From: JBDNJM01 sp041687755
GTDB taxonomy: Bacteria; Planctomycetota; UBA1135; GCA-002686595
NCBI GenBank assembly: GCA_041687755.1
Contig: JBDNJM010000126.1
Location: 1 to 26,855 of the forward strand
Reading direction: 5' to 3'
DNA: 26,855 bases
Of the stretch, positions 8,413 to 15,771 are shown in pieces; position 1 is the stretch's first letter; every line of letters begins with the position of its first letter. Both the position numbers and the translations under genes were made by a program. Under the pieces are notes generated by a model. The model did not search any database and was not told where the DNA came from. It saw only the letters and a list, made by a program, of their open reading frames with translations.

Positions 8413-9399
8413 ATGGATTCCTTCTCACTCAGCCTGCCGACCTCGCTCGACGAGGCCATCGCACGTCTGCCCGAAGACGTGTTCGACAGCTCCGTTCAAC
8501 TCATGGCGGGGGGGCAAGACCTCCTGACCGAGCTGAAGGGGTACCTGACGGCGCCCGACGAGGTCGTGAGCCTCGGCGGCGTGCCGGGCCTCGACTCGAT
8601 TCAGCCGCACACCAACGGCACGATAGCGATCGGTGCCCTCGTGACGCTCGATGCGCTTGAGGCCGACGGCGCGCTTCCGCCGGCGCTGCGGGCGATCGTT
8701 GAGGCCGCGAGTTCGATCGCGTCCCCGCAGATTCGCTCGGTCGGCACCGTCGGCGGCAACCTGAACCAGCGGCCGCGCTGCTGGTACTACCGCCATGAGG
8801 CCGCGCCCTGCCTGAAGAAGGGCGGCGCGGTGTGCTTCGCCAAGGACGGCAAGAACAAGTACAACGCGATCTTCGGCGGCGGCCCGTCGTACATCGTGCA
8901 CCCCTCGGACCTGGCGCCGGCGCTGGTCGCGTTGAACGCCGACGTGCTCTTGACGGGGCCCGGCGGACAGCGGCGCATGTCGCTCGAGGACTACTACTAC
9001 CTGCCGCGCGAGGGTCCGGTCGCGTTCGAGACCCGGCGGGCGGCAAACGAGGTGCTCACGAGCGTCGAGGTGCCGGTGGCCTCGCCGACCACGAGCTCCA
9101 CGTACCTCAAGTTCAAGGAGCGCAGCTCCTACGATTGGGCGCTCAGCTCGGTCGCGATGGCGCTCGACATGGAGAAGGGCGTTGTGCGTTCGGCGAGCAT
9201 CGTGCTCGGCGGTGTCGCTCCGAAGCCGTGGCGCGCGCGGGCTGCGGAAGCCCTACTCGTCGGCAAGCGCATGGACGAGGTGGACGAGCTCGCGGTGGCC
9301 AAGGCGGCCCTCGAGGGCGCCGAGCCCCTGTCGGACAACGCGTATAAGGTGCCGTTGACCGAAGGCCTCGTGCGTCGCGCGTTCCGCAGCCTCTCCTGA
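8413..9399 (+). CDS. FAD-binding subunit of the molybdenum hydroxylase (PaoB/YagS-like)
   Basis: This 328-residue protein of the CoxM/XdhB family has a PCMH-type FAD-binding domain with MAGGQDLL near residue 35 and SVGTVGGNLNQRPRC at about 110-123. The CO dehydrogenase flavoprotein C-terminal domain covers about residues 225-328. Between them is the cysteine-bearing insertion known from PaoB/YagS and 4-hydroxybenzoyl-CoA reductase, which binds an extra [4Fe-4S] cluster in those enzymes. Here Cys123, Cys133 and Cys141 are present, but the position where I expect the fourth ligand has Ser159 (GGGPSYIVHPSD). The extra cluster may thus be altered or absent. It follows the catalytic subunit by 29 bases and completes the electron route from molybdenum through 2Fe-2S to FAD. 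Confidence 0.9.
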   Translation: MDSFSLSLPTSLDEAIARLPEDVFDSSVQLMAGGQDLLTELKGYLTAPDEVVSLGGVPGLDSIQPHTNGTIAIGALVTLDALEADGALPPALRAIVEAASSIASPQIRSVGTVGGNLNQRPRCWYYRHEAAPCLKKGGAVCFAKDGKNKYNAIFGGGPSYIVHPSDLAPALVALNADVLLTGPGGQRRMSLEDYYYLPREGPVAFETRRAANEVLTSVEVPVASPTTSSTYLKFKERSSYDWALSSVAMALDMEKGVVRSASIVLGGVAPKPWRARAAEALLVGKRMDEVDELAVAKAALEGAEPLSDNAYKVPLTEGLVRRAFRSLS

Positions 9400-9424
9400 C
9401 CCGGCCCTTCGCACACTCGATCCC

Positions 9425-9649
9425 ATGACTTCATCCCATCTGTCTCCCTACTGCTGCGACCTGCGCAGCAAGAAGCTGATGCTGCTCGACCGGCCGGCCC
9501 TCGAGGCCAAGGACGTGCTCGACGGCTCCAACCACTGCTGGTGCTTCCGCACCCAGAAGGTGCTCGGCCCCGACCGCGCGCGGGTCGAACCGGACGCCTG
9601 CACAGCTGAGCGCAGCTGCTTCCGCTCGGTGTTCGAGAGCGTGACCTGA
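9425..9649 (+). CDS. Small cysteine-rich protein, 74 residues, in the oxidoreductase operon
   Basis: The ATG at 9425 lies 25 bases after the FAD-subunit stop, and a hairpin follows the gene at 9691, so it looks like the last gene of the operon. It has six cysteines: a CC pair at 10-11, a C-W-C at 38-40 (HCWCFRTQ), and single ones at 59 and 65. Other notable words are LGPDRARVEP and ERSCFRSVFE. There is no signal peptide or membrane segment. Composition is unlike the Arg/Pro-rich shadow frames typical of this DNA, which favours a real gene. I do not recognise the family. Paired cysteines in a gene next to an iron-sulfur/molybdenum enzyme suggest metal or cluster binding, but this is inference from position and composition only. 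Confidence 0.68.
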   Translation: MTSSHLSPYCCDLRSKKLMLLDRPALEAKDVLDGSNHCWCFRTQKVLGPDRARVEPDACTAERSCFRSVFESVT

Positions 9650-9690
9650 CCCCATCGACAGCGACTTGAACTCCGAGTCGCCGCAGGGAC

Positions 9691-9712
9691 GCACCGCCTA
9701 GCAGGGCGGTGC
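9691..9712 (+). terminator. Hairpin closing the oxidoreductase operon
   Basis: A perfect 8-bp stem (gcaccgcc / ggcggtgc) with the loop tagcag starts 41 bases after the small protein's stop. No clear T-tract follows, although catacttct comes next. Confidence 0.55.
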
Positions 9713-10109
9713 ATACTTCTGGCGACGCGCCGGCGGCGTTTCGCGGCTCGAAGGCCTGGCCGAGGGGGGCTTCGCCCTGTCGGTGACGGTTCTGGTCGTG
9801 CCCCTCGAAGGCGCAGGGGACGGCAGCCTGCCCGAGCTGCGCGGGATCTAGAGCGCGCGCCGGTGATGGTGGCATGCTCTAAATGGGCAGTAAGGGGGTG
9901 CGAGCCTGCCTTCACCTGGGGGCTTGAGGGGGGTCAGCGAGACGCAGGCGGGGGGGGGATTGCATGGGTGCAATCCCGAATGTGGTTCAAGCTTTGTACA
10001 AGCGTCCCGAAAACGCCACCGAGCCGCTGAATCCACGTCGCCGGGTGCTACGGATGGACTACCAGGAAACCTGCCTACTGATCTTCCAACCTGACTCAAT
10101 CCCCCACCT
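9713..10109. other. Intergenic region with a start-less open stretch, a G9 run and a palindrome
   Basis: A plus-strand frame from 9702 to the TAG at 9849-9851 reads through a plausible protein-like stretch (RRAGGVSRLEGLAEGG, then SVTVLVVPLEGAG). It has no upstream start except a GTG at 9783, and may be a gene remnant. A run of nine G (9950-9958) abuts the perfect palindrome gattgca-tggg-tgcaatc (9958-9975). The composition between 9960 and 10109 is less GC-rich than its surroundings, as expected of a promoter region for the FAS1 gene, but no clear promoter boxes stand out. Confidence 0.4.
9958..9975 (+). repeat. Perfect palindromic hairpin next to a nine-G run
   Basis: gattgca and tgcaatc pair around the loop tggg, immediately after G9 (9950-9958). 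It sits 134 bases upstream of the FAS1 lipoprotein ATG. It could be an operator or a structured leader element; no family assignment is possible. Confidence 0.4.
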
Positions 10110-12011
10110 ATGAGCCACCTCTCACGTATTCAGCTGCTCGGAGCCGTCGCTGCCGGGTTCGCCCTCAGCGCCTGCAACGACGACGATGACGCCTTCACCG
10201 TCACGACGATCGGCACCTCGCTAAACGGTCTCGGGCTGACGACTCTGAGCACCGCGCTCACGGCCGCCGAGCTCGACGACGACCTCGACACGACGGGTCC
10301 GTTCACCGTCTTCGCCCCGAGCAACGCCGCCTTCGCGGAGCTGATGAACCCCGACGCCGCCAGCCTGCTCAACCCGACCAACCAGGCCCTGCTGATCGAC
10401 ATCCTAGAGCGCCACGTCATCAACGGTGAGACCGTAGACTCGGTGGGCGCGGCCGGCATCAGCAGCGCCGAGACCCTGGGCGGTGACACCATCCTGGTCG
10501 ACTCCGTGGGCGGCGAGATCTACGTCAACGACGCTCGTGTGACCGAGGCCGACATCATGGCCGACAACGGAATCATCCACCGGATCGACAGCGTCCTGAC
10601 GATCCCCGAGGACATCTACACGACGCTGACCACCCGCGGGCTCACGACCCTGGTGACGGCGCTCGACTCGGCCGAGCTGGACGACGACCTGCAGGCCTCC
10701 GGCGACTTCACCCTGCTGGCGCCCACCGACGCGGCGTTCGACGCGCTGCCCGCCGGAGCGCTCACGGGTCTTCTGGCCGACCAGCCCGCGCTGATCAGCC
10801 TGCTGAACTACCACCTGGTCAGCGGCACCGCCGCCCGCGCGAGCGAGGCGCTGACCGCCGAGTTGATCACGACCGCCCAGGGGTCGAACGTGATCTTCTC
10901 CGAGGATGCGGGCACCGTGTTCGTGAACGGCGTCGAAGTGCGCACGTTCAACATCCAAGCGACCAACGGCATCATCCACGTCATCGACGCGGTGTTGACC
11001 GAGCCGAGCGACATCCCGACGACCGCCACCGACGCGGGGCTTACGACCGTCGCTGGACTGCTTGATGACGCTAGCCTGACCGCAGCGCTGTCCGACCCAA
11101 ACGGGCCGTTCACCGTCTTCGCGCCGACCGAGGCCGCCTTCGGGACGCTTGATCCCGCGGACTTGGCCTACCTGACGGACGTGGCAAACGTCGCGGACCT
11201 TACCGAGGTCCTCGAGTACCACGTTGTGCCCGGCAGCTTTACCGCGGCCGACGTGCTCGCGGAGACGGACCTGACGACGCTCGAGGGCACGACCTTCGCG
11301 GTTGACGCTCTCGTCGATCCTCCGACCGTGGGCGGCATCGCGCTGGACTCGCTCAACATTCTCGCCTCGAACGGCATCGTGCACACGATTGGTGGGGTTC
11401 TGATCCCTGCCTCGGTCGCACCGAACCTGCCGTCCAATGCGCCGCCGGTCACCGCGACCGGGCCTGAAGCGGGCGATGAGCCCGTTGCCGGTCCGAGCGA
11501 GCCCGCGGGCTTCGCGGACCTGATGCAGGACGGCGGCGCCGCGGCGATGCCGGCCTGGGCCGGGACCGCTGCCGCCCTCGTCGGTGGCTGGGATCGCTTC
11601 GACGCCGTGAGCGGCGCGGCCCTCGCGCCCGACGCCGCAGGCAGCTCGGAGGCCGGCGTCGTGCTGGTCGCCGGTCGCACCGCGGTCGCGGACACCCAGG
11701 GCAACCTGGGCTTCGCGGGTCTGGCCGGTGATGTGCGCGTCGACGCGAACCTCACGGCCGTTCCGTTCGAGGTTGTGCTGCAGATCGCGGGCTCCGGCCT
11801 CGAGACGCTCGCGCCCGAGCTGCGCATCGCGGTGGACGGAGAAGTCCAGACGCTGGCGGCGGACGAGCTCGAGCTGCTGCCCTCCGGCGAGTTGCTCGCG
11901 GTTTGGCGACCGGCCCTCGCGGGTGCGCCGACCGACGGTGTCGACGCAGTGGTCGTCAACGGCCAGCTCGGCGTCGAGCTCGAGGCGGTACGCTTCCTCG
12001 CGCTGAAGTAG
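10110..12011 (+). CDS. Lipoprotein with three FAS1 (fasciclin) domains
   Basis: This 633-residue protein begins with a lipoprotein signal ending in LSAC (Cys22), followed directly by an acidic NDDDD tract. Three FAS1 repeats follow at about residues 30-168, 170-302 and 303-432. Each has the hallmark FTVFAPSNAAF / FTLLAPTDAAF / FTVFAPTEAAF strand, the central Y/R-H-V/L segment (ERHVINGE, NYHLVSG, EYHVVPG) and the closing NGIIHxID / NGIVHTIG motif. FAS1 domains mediate adhesion to proteins or polysaccharides, so a cell-surface adhesive role is likely. Residues about 470-633 are Ala/Gly-rich and probably form a separate beta domain, including a predicted spondin-like or anchoring region that I cannot name. 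It is followed by a strong hairpin and appears to be a single-gene unit. Confidence 0.93.
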   Translation: MSHLSRIQLLGAVAAGFALSACNDDDDAFTVTTIGTSLNGLGLTTLSTALTAAELDDDLDTTGPFTVFAPSNAAFAELMNPDAASLLNPTNQALLIDILERHVINGETVDSVGAAGISSAETLGGDTILVDSVGGEIYVNDARVTEADIMADNGIIHRIDSVLTIPEDIYTTLTTRGLTTLVTALDSAELDDDLQASGDFTLLAPTDAAFDALPAGALTGLLADQPALISLLNYHLVSGTAARASEALTAELITTAQGSNVIFSEDAGTVFVNGVEVRTFNIQATNGIIHVIDAVLTEPSDIPTTATDAGLTTVAGLLDDASLTAALSDPNGPFTVFAPTEAAFGTLDPADLAYLTDVANVADLTEVLEYHVVPGSFTAADVLAETDLTTLEGTTFAVDALVDPPTVGGIALDSLNILASNGIVHTIGGVLIPASVAPNLPSNAPPVTATGPEAGDEPVAGPSEPAGFADLMQDGGAAAMPAWAGTAAALVGGWDRFDAVSGAALAPDAAGSSEAGVVLVAGRTAVADTQGNLGFAGLAGDVRVDANLTAVPFEVVLQIAGSGLETLAPELRIAVDGEVQTLAADELELLPSGELLAVWRPALAGAPTDGVDAVVVNGQLGVELEAVRFLALK

Positions 12012-12034
12012 GCCAGAGCGCTCCGACGGCTTGC

Positions 12035-12081
12035 GGCGACGGCCCGCGCTCCCCAGCAATGGGTGGGCGCGGGCCGTCGCC
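12035..12081 (+). terminator. Strong 15-bp hairpin after the FAS1 gene
   Basis: The arms at 12035-12049 and 12067-12081 are perfectly complementary over 15 bp (core gcgacggcccgcgc / gcgcgggccgtcgc). The interior can pair further (ccca-gcaa-tggg). It starts 23 bases after the FAS1 stop. There is no T-tract, but the stability and position make a terminator the best reading. Confidence 0.65.
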
Positions 12082-12150
12082 CGTGGGGCCGAGATCGCCG
12101 GGGCGCGCCGTCACGCCGGGGCGAGGTCCTCGAACAGCACATCCACTGCC

Positions 12151-13773
12151 ATGATCGATCTCCTGCTCTCCTGCTGCCTGTTGTTTACGGTCCAGGACAC
12201 CGCCGGCCCGGCCCCGATGGACCCCGTGCTGCGCGACCTGCTGCCGGCGGCCGAGGCGCGGACGCGCGCGGCGGCGTTCGGGGCGATCGAGGCCTTCCCG
12301 GAGCCGCAGTACCTCGCTCCGCTCGTGGACCTGCTGCGGCTGGCGGACACGGCGGAGGAGTGGTTCGCGATTCTGGACGCGGGCTCCGCGGTGCTCGGGG
12401 AGGATCTGCGAGCGCTCGAGCAACCCTGGCGCAAGCTGACCCTGCGGATGGCGGGGTCGCAGGACGTCGAGCTGCCGCGCGGGTACGCGACGTGGAAGGG
12501 GCAGCTGCTGGGGCAGCTCGTGGACGAGCGCTTTACTGAGTTCTTGAACGATGCGGCGGTGAGCCGGGTGGCGCTGCACGAGGTCGTTTGGGGTGGCGTC
12601 GGCGTGGGGGGGATCCCGGCACTCCAGCAGCCGGCGACGCTCGAAGCGGGTGAAGCGACGTGGCTGCTGTCCGAGGAGCCGGTGGTCGGCCTGGCCGTGG
12701 GCGGCGAGGCGCGGGCCTATCCGCTGCGCATCCTGGACTGGCACGAGCTGGCGAACGATCGGCTTGGCGGGCGGCCGATCAGCCTGACCTGGTGCACGTT
12801 GTGCGGGGCTGCGGTGGCGTTCGTGGCCGAGCGCGACGGGGCGGAGCTGCGCTTCGACTCGTCCGGGCTGCTGATGCGCTCCAACAAGCTGATGTTCGAC
12901 GCGGGCACCAAGACGCTGTGGAACCAGTTGACCGGCGAGCCGGTCATCGGGCCGCTGGCGGAGCCGGAGGGGCGGGTGCCGCTCGAGGTCCTGCCGAGCG
13001 AGATCGTCGCCTGGAGCGACTGGCGCGCGCGGCATCCCGAGACCACGGTGGTGGATCGCGCGACGGGGCACGAGCGTGACTACCGGCCGGGCGCGGCCTA
13101 CGGCGAGTACTTTGGGCGGCGCGCCACTATGTTTCCCGGCGCCGGTCCGCTGGGCGAGGATCTTGAGCGGGCCAAGCGCCGGCGCGTGGCAGTGCGCACG
13201 GCGGGCGGGACGCGCACGTACGATCTGCAGCGCCTGCGGGCCGAGGGCGTCGTGCACGACACGATCGGGGGGACGGCGTTGGTCCTAGTGGCGGATCCGG
13301 GCGCGGGCCCTCGGCCGCTGCCGAGCAGTTGGGTGACGACGCTCGAGGAACTCGGACGTGCGCCCGTGGCGTCGATGGGGGGCCTGGGGCTCGAGGATCT
13401 GCAGGCCGTTCTCGGCGCCGCGCCTGAGCGGCTCGACGAGCTCGGCCTAGAGGACCTCTCCGGGCTGGACTGGTCCGTGCGAGCGCGGCTGCTCGAGGGC
13501 ATCGAGATTCAGGGCGAGGAGCTGCGCGTGGCGGTCGCCTTGCGCGGACTCGCGGCGTCCCGGGGTCTCGTGGACGGGGTCCGTGTGTTCGCGAGCGGCG
13601 GGCAGCGGTTCGAGCGCGGCGAAGATTCCGGCGAGCTCCTCGATGCCAAGGGTGGCTCATGGCGGATCGGCGCGGAGGCGCTTGAGGGCCCGAACGGCGA
13701 GCGGCTAGCGCGCCTCCCGAGCCACGGGCTGTTCGCGTTCGCGGCCGAGAGTTTTGGCCTAGATTCACGCTGA
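12151..13773 (+). CDS. DUF3179-domain protein
   Basis: I choose the ATG at 12151, giving 540 residues. The frame is open for 40 more codons upstream, but those cross the terminator hairpin. The new N-terminus, MIDLLLSCCLLFTVQD, looks like a short signal peptide. Residues about 30-110 are alpha-helical and resemble a HEAT-like segment (leader of the type LLPAAEARTRAAAFGAIEAF). The DUF3179 domain spans about residues 130-380. Its signature is CTLCGAA (Cys215, Cys218), with AYPLRILDWHELAND before it and LWNQLTGEPVIGPL, HPETTVVDR and YFGRRATMFPG after it. The family is common in Planctomycetota and marine bacteria and has no assigned biochemical function; the conserved CxxC-type pair suggests metal or redox chemistry. 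A glycine/acidic tail of about 150 residues follows. Confidence 0.85.
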   Translation: MIDLLLSCCLLFTVQDTAGPAPMDPVLRDLLPAAEARTRAAAFGAIEAFPEPQYLAPLVDLLRLADTAEEWFAILDAGSAVLGEDLRALEQPWRKLTLRMAGSQDVELPRGYATWKGQLLGQLVDERFTEFLNDAAVSRVALHEVVWGGVGVGGIPALQQPATLEAGEATWLLSEEPVVGLAVGGEARAYPLRILDWHELANDRLGGRPISLTWCTLCGAAVAFVAERDGAELRFDSSGLLMRSNKLMFDAGTKTLWNQLTGEPVIGPLAEPEGRVPLEVLPSEIVAWSDWRARHPETTVVDRATGHERDYRPGAAYGEYFGRRATMFPGAGPLGEDLERAKRRRVAVRTAGGTRTYDLQRLRAEGVVHDTIGGTALVLVADPGAGPRPLPSSWVTTLEELGRAPVASMGGLGLEDLQAVLGAAPERLDELGLEDLSGLDWSVRARLLEGIEIQGEELRVAVALRGLAASRGLVDGVRVFASGGQRFERGEDSGELLDAKGGSWRIGAEALEGPNGERLARLPSHGLFAFAAESFGLDSR

Positions 13774-13806
13774 TCCCGGATTGGCCTGGGGCGCATAATA
13801 GAGTGC

Positions 13807-14319
13807 ATGATGGACTCTTCACCGACCTACCCGAGCGCTGGCTGGCGCGAGATCGTGGCTCTGCCCGATTGGGGCATCCGGCGCATTCGAGCCAAACTCG
13901 ACACCGGCGCTCTAACGAGCGTCGTGCACGCCTCGAAGATCGAGCTGATCGACGATGGTCGCCTGCGCTTCGAGGTGGTGATCCGCGACGGCAAGAATCG
14001 CTCGACGCGTTGGATAGAGGCGGATCGCGTCCGTCAATCCAAGGTCAAGCCCTCGACCGGAAAGGTCCAGCGGCGCCCCGTTGTTCGCACGCGCATGATT
14101 CTCGGAGACCTGGAGCGGGAGATCGAACTCTCGCTCGCGTGCCGGGAAAACATGGCCTGTAGGATGCTGCTCGGTCGAAGGGCGCTCGGCGATCTCGTGC
14201 TCGTGGACTCGAGTAAGACCTACTTGCTTTCGAGTCTGAGCACGACCCCCTCCGCTTCGGAGAGCAGAGATCACGCCGCCTCCAAGGACAGCAAGAGGGC
14301 TCGCGAGAGCCAATCCTGA
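13807..14319 (+). CDS. RimB-like retropepsin-fold protein (putative ATP-dependent zinc protease family)
   Basis: This 170-residue protein belongs to the PF05618/COG4067 family, historically called ATP-dependent zinc protease although its fold is retropepsin-like. The motif AKLDTGALTSVVHA places the Asp32-Thr-Gly triad of aspartic proteases near the N-terminus, with His41 behind it. The segments KVQRRPVVRTRM, LGDLEREIELSLACRENM and CRMLLGRRALG are typical of the family. In Pseudomonas the relative RimB is encoded with RimK and modulates it. Here the stop codon overlaps the rimK start by one base (TGATG), so the pair is translationally coupled. Residues about 145-170 are a Ser/Lys-rich tail. 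Two adjacent ATGs (13807, 13810) are possible starts. Confidence 0.88.
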   Translation: MMDSSPTYPSAGWREIVALPDWGIRRIRAKLDTGALTSVVHASKIELIDDGRLRFEVVIRDGKNRSTRWIEADRVRQSKVKPSTGKVQRRPVVRTRMILGDLEREIELSLACRENMACRMLLGRRALGDLVLVDSSKTYLLSSLSTTPSASESRDHAASKDSKRARESQS

Positions 14320-15524
14320 TGAAATTCGGAATCCTATCGACCGCCCCGAACAGCTACAGCACGCGGCGCTTCGTCGAGGCGGCGAAGGGACGCGGCCACA
14401 AGGTCAAGGTGCTCGACACCCTGCGCATGTCGATCGACGTGGCGAGCGGCGAGCCGGACCTGTTCTACAAGTCAAAGCAGATCGAAGACTTCGACGCGGT
14501 GCTGCCGCGGATCGGAGCCTCGATCACGTACTTCGGAACGGCCGTCGTGCGCCAGTTCGAGCAGCTCGACGTGTACACGCCGAACTCGGCCAACGGGATC
14601 TCGAACTCGCGCGACAAACTGCGCGCGCTGCAGATCCTCTCGCGTCACGAGCTGGGGATGCCCCAGACCGTGTTCGTGCGCGATCGCAAGCACATCGCCC
14701 AGGCCATCGAGCAGCTGGGCGGTGCACCGGTGGTCATCAAGCTGATCGAGGGCACCCAAGGCGTTGGGGTGATCTTGGCTGAGACGACCCAGATGGCCCA
14801 GTCGATCATCGAGACCCTGACGGTCACCAATCAGAACGTGATCGTGCAGAAGTTCGTCGCCGAGAGCCGCGGCAAGGACGTGCGCGCGCTCGTCGTCGGC
14901 GATCGGGTCGTGGCCGCGATGCGGCGCGTGGCGAAGGACGGCGAGTTCCGCAGCAACGTGCACCGCGGCGGGCGGGCGGAGCTGATCGAGCTCGACGAGC
15001 ACTACCAAGAGACCGCCGTGCGCGCCGCCCAGATCCTGGGCCTGCGCGTCGCCGGCGTGGACATGCTCGAGGGCGACGATGGCCCGCGCATCATCGAGGT
15101 CAACTCCTCGCCCGGGCTCGAGGGTATCGAGGGCGCGACGCAGCTCGACATTGCCGGGTCGATCGTGGACTACATCGCGAGCCAGGTGCGCTTCCCCGAG
15201 ATCGACCTGCGCCAGCGGCTGGCCGTCAGTCGTGGGCACCAGGTGGTGGAGCTGACGATCCGCGAGGGCTCCGAGCTGGGCGGCAAGCAGATTGCGGACT
15301 CGGGGCTGGTCGAGAAGGACGTCGTGATCCTGACCCTGACGCGCGGGACGCAGGTGATCCCCACGCCGAAGAGTTCGCGCGAGCTGGAGGCGGGCGACCG
15401 CCTGCTGTGCTTCGGAAAGCTCGAGGCGATCCAGCACCTGGTCTCGGACCGCAAGCGGCGCAAGCGCAAGCTGGAGCCGGGGCCGCTCGATACGGCGGTC
15501 CTCGACGAAGGGCCTCAGGCCTGA
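14319..15524 (+). CDS. rimK: RimK-type ATP-grasp glutamate ligase fused to a C-terminal RCK_C (TrkA-C) domain
   Basis: This 401-residue protein is about 100 residues longer than E. coli RimK. Residues 1-290 match the RimK family throughout: MKFGILS start, NSANGISNSRDKLRALQIL, VVIKLIEGTQGVGVILAE (nucleotide loop), VRALVVGDRVVAAMRR and the metal-binding end IIEVNSSPGLEGIEG. RimK adds glutamates to the C-terminus of ribosomal protein S6 in E. coli; here the target is inferred, not shown. Residues about 307-377 form an RCK_C domain (VVELTIREGSELGGKQIADS, DVVILTLTRG, LEAGDRLLCFG), the small-ligand-binding module known from K+ channel and transporter regulators, some of which bind c-di-AMP. The tail after 380 is basic, then acidic. 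The RimB-like gene lies immediately upstream. Confidence 0.92.
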   Translation: MKFGILSTAPNSYSTRRFVEAAKGRGHKVKVLDTLRMSIDVASGEPDLFYKSKQIEDFDAVLPRIGASITYFGTAVVRQFEQLDVYTPNSANGISNSRDKLRALQILSRHELGMPQTVFVRDRKHIAQAIEQLGGAPVVIKLIEGTQGVGVILAETTQMAQSIIETLTVTNQNVIVQKFVAESRGKDVRALVVGDRVVAAMRRVAKDGEFRSNVHRGGRAELIELDEHYQETAVRAAQILGLRVAGVDMLEGDDGPRIIEVNSSPGLEGIEGATQLDIAGSIVDYIASQVRFPEIDLRQRLAVSRGHQVVELTIREGSELGGKQIADSGLVEKDVVILTLTRGTQVIPTPKSSRELEAGDRLLCFGKLEAIQHLVSDRKRRKRKLEPGPLDTAVLDEGPQA

Positions 15525-15527
15525 GGC
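15512..15527 (+). repeat. Perfect 16-bp palindrome across the rimK stop codon
   Basis: gcctcagg-cctgaggc reads identically on both strands and contains the TGA at 15522-15524. With no loop it is a poor RNA hairpin; it could be a protein-binding site or chance. Confidence 0.35.
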
Positions 15528-15554
15528 GCCAGCTGAGCGAGGCCCTCGGCGTCT

Positions 15555-15622
15555 GGGCTGGGGGAAGGATACGGTGCCAGGCCGGTGAAAACGTGCCTGG
15601 CACCGTATCCTTCCCCCAGCCC
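15555..15622 (+). repeat. Perfect 28-bp inverted repeat with a 12-base loop
   Basis: The arms at 15555-15582 and 15595-15622 are exact reverse complements over 28 bases, separated by cggtgaaaacgt. The arm contains ggatacggtgccaggc, which is itself non-random. It lies 30 bases after rimK and 149 before the next gene. It is far longer than needed for a terminator, is free of mismatches and lacks a T-tract, so it resembles a REP-like or miniature mobile palindrome that may also end rimK transcription. Confidence 0.85.
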
Positions 15623-15698
15623 GACGGGAGCGGTGTGCGGGTAATCCCTGCACGTCCCTGCCCGTCCCCCGGCGCCGCCCCATCGCGGCCGATCCCCA

Positions 15699-15707
15699 TG
15701 CTATAGA
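15699..15707 (+). promoter_or_regulatory. Candidate extended -10 promoter for the DUF1326-like gene
   Basis: TGC-TATAGA (TGn plus -10 hexamer) stands out in GC-rich DNA, 65 bases upstream of the ATG at 15772. No good -35 box is seen, which extended -10 promoters can tolerate. Confidence 0.35.
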
Positions 15708-15771
15708 TGACGGCCCCGGCGAGCATGGCCGGGACGGGTGCCAGCGCCCCGAGACCCCAGCGGAAACGACC

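Noticed and set aside
10404..12059. Minus-strand open frame of 551 codons opposite the FAS1 gene
   Set aside because: It mirrors a real three-domain FAS1 lipoprotein and is Arg/His/Gly/Asp-rich without recognisable motifs.
12031..12150. Upstream extension of the DUF3179 gene
   Set aside because: It crosses the strong FAS1 terminator hairpin, and the ATG at 12151 gives a plausible signal peptide.
13794..13799. CATAAT as a -10 box before the RimB-like gene
   Set aside because: It lies only 13 bases before the ATG, would require a leaderless transcript, and has no -35 partner.
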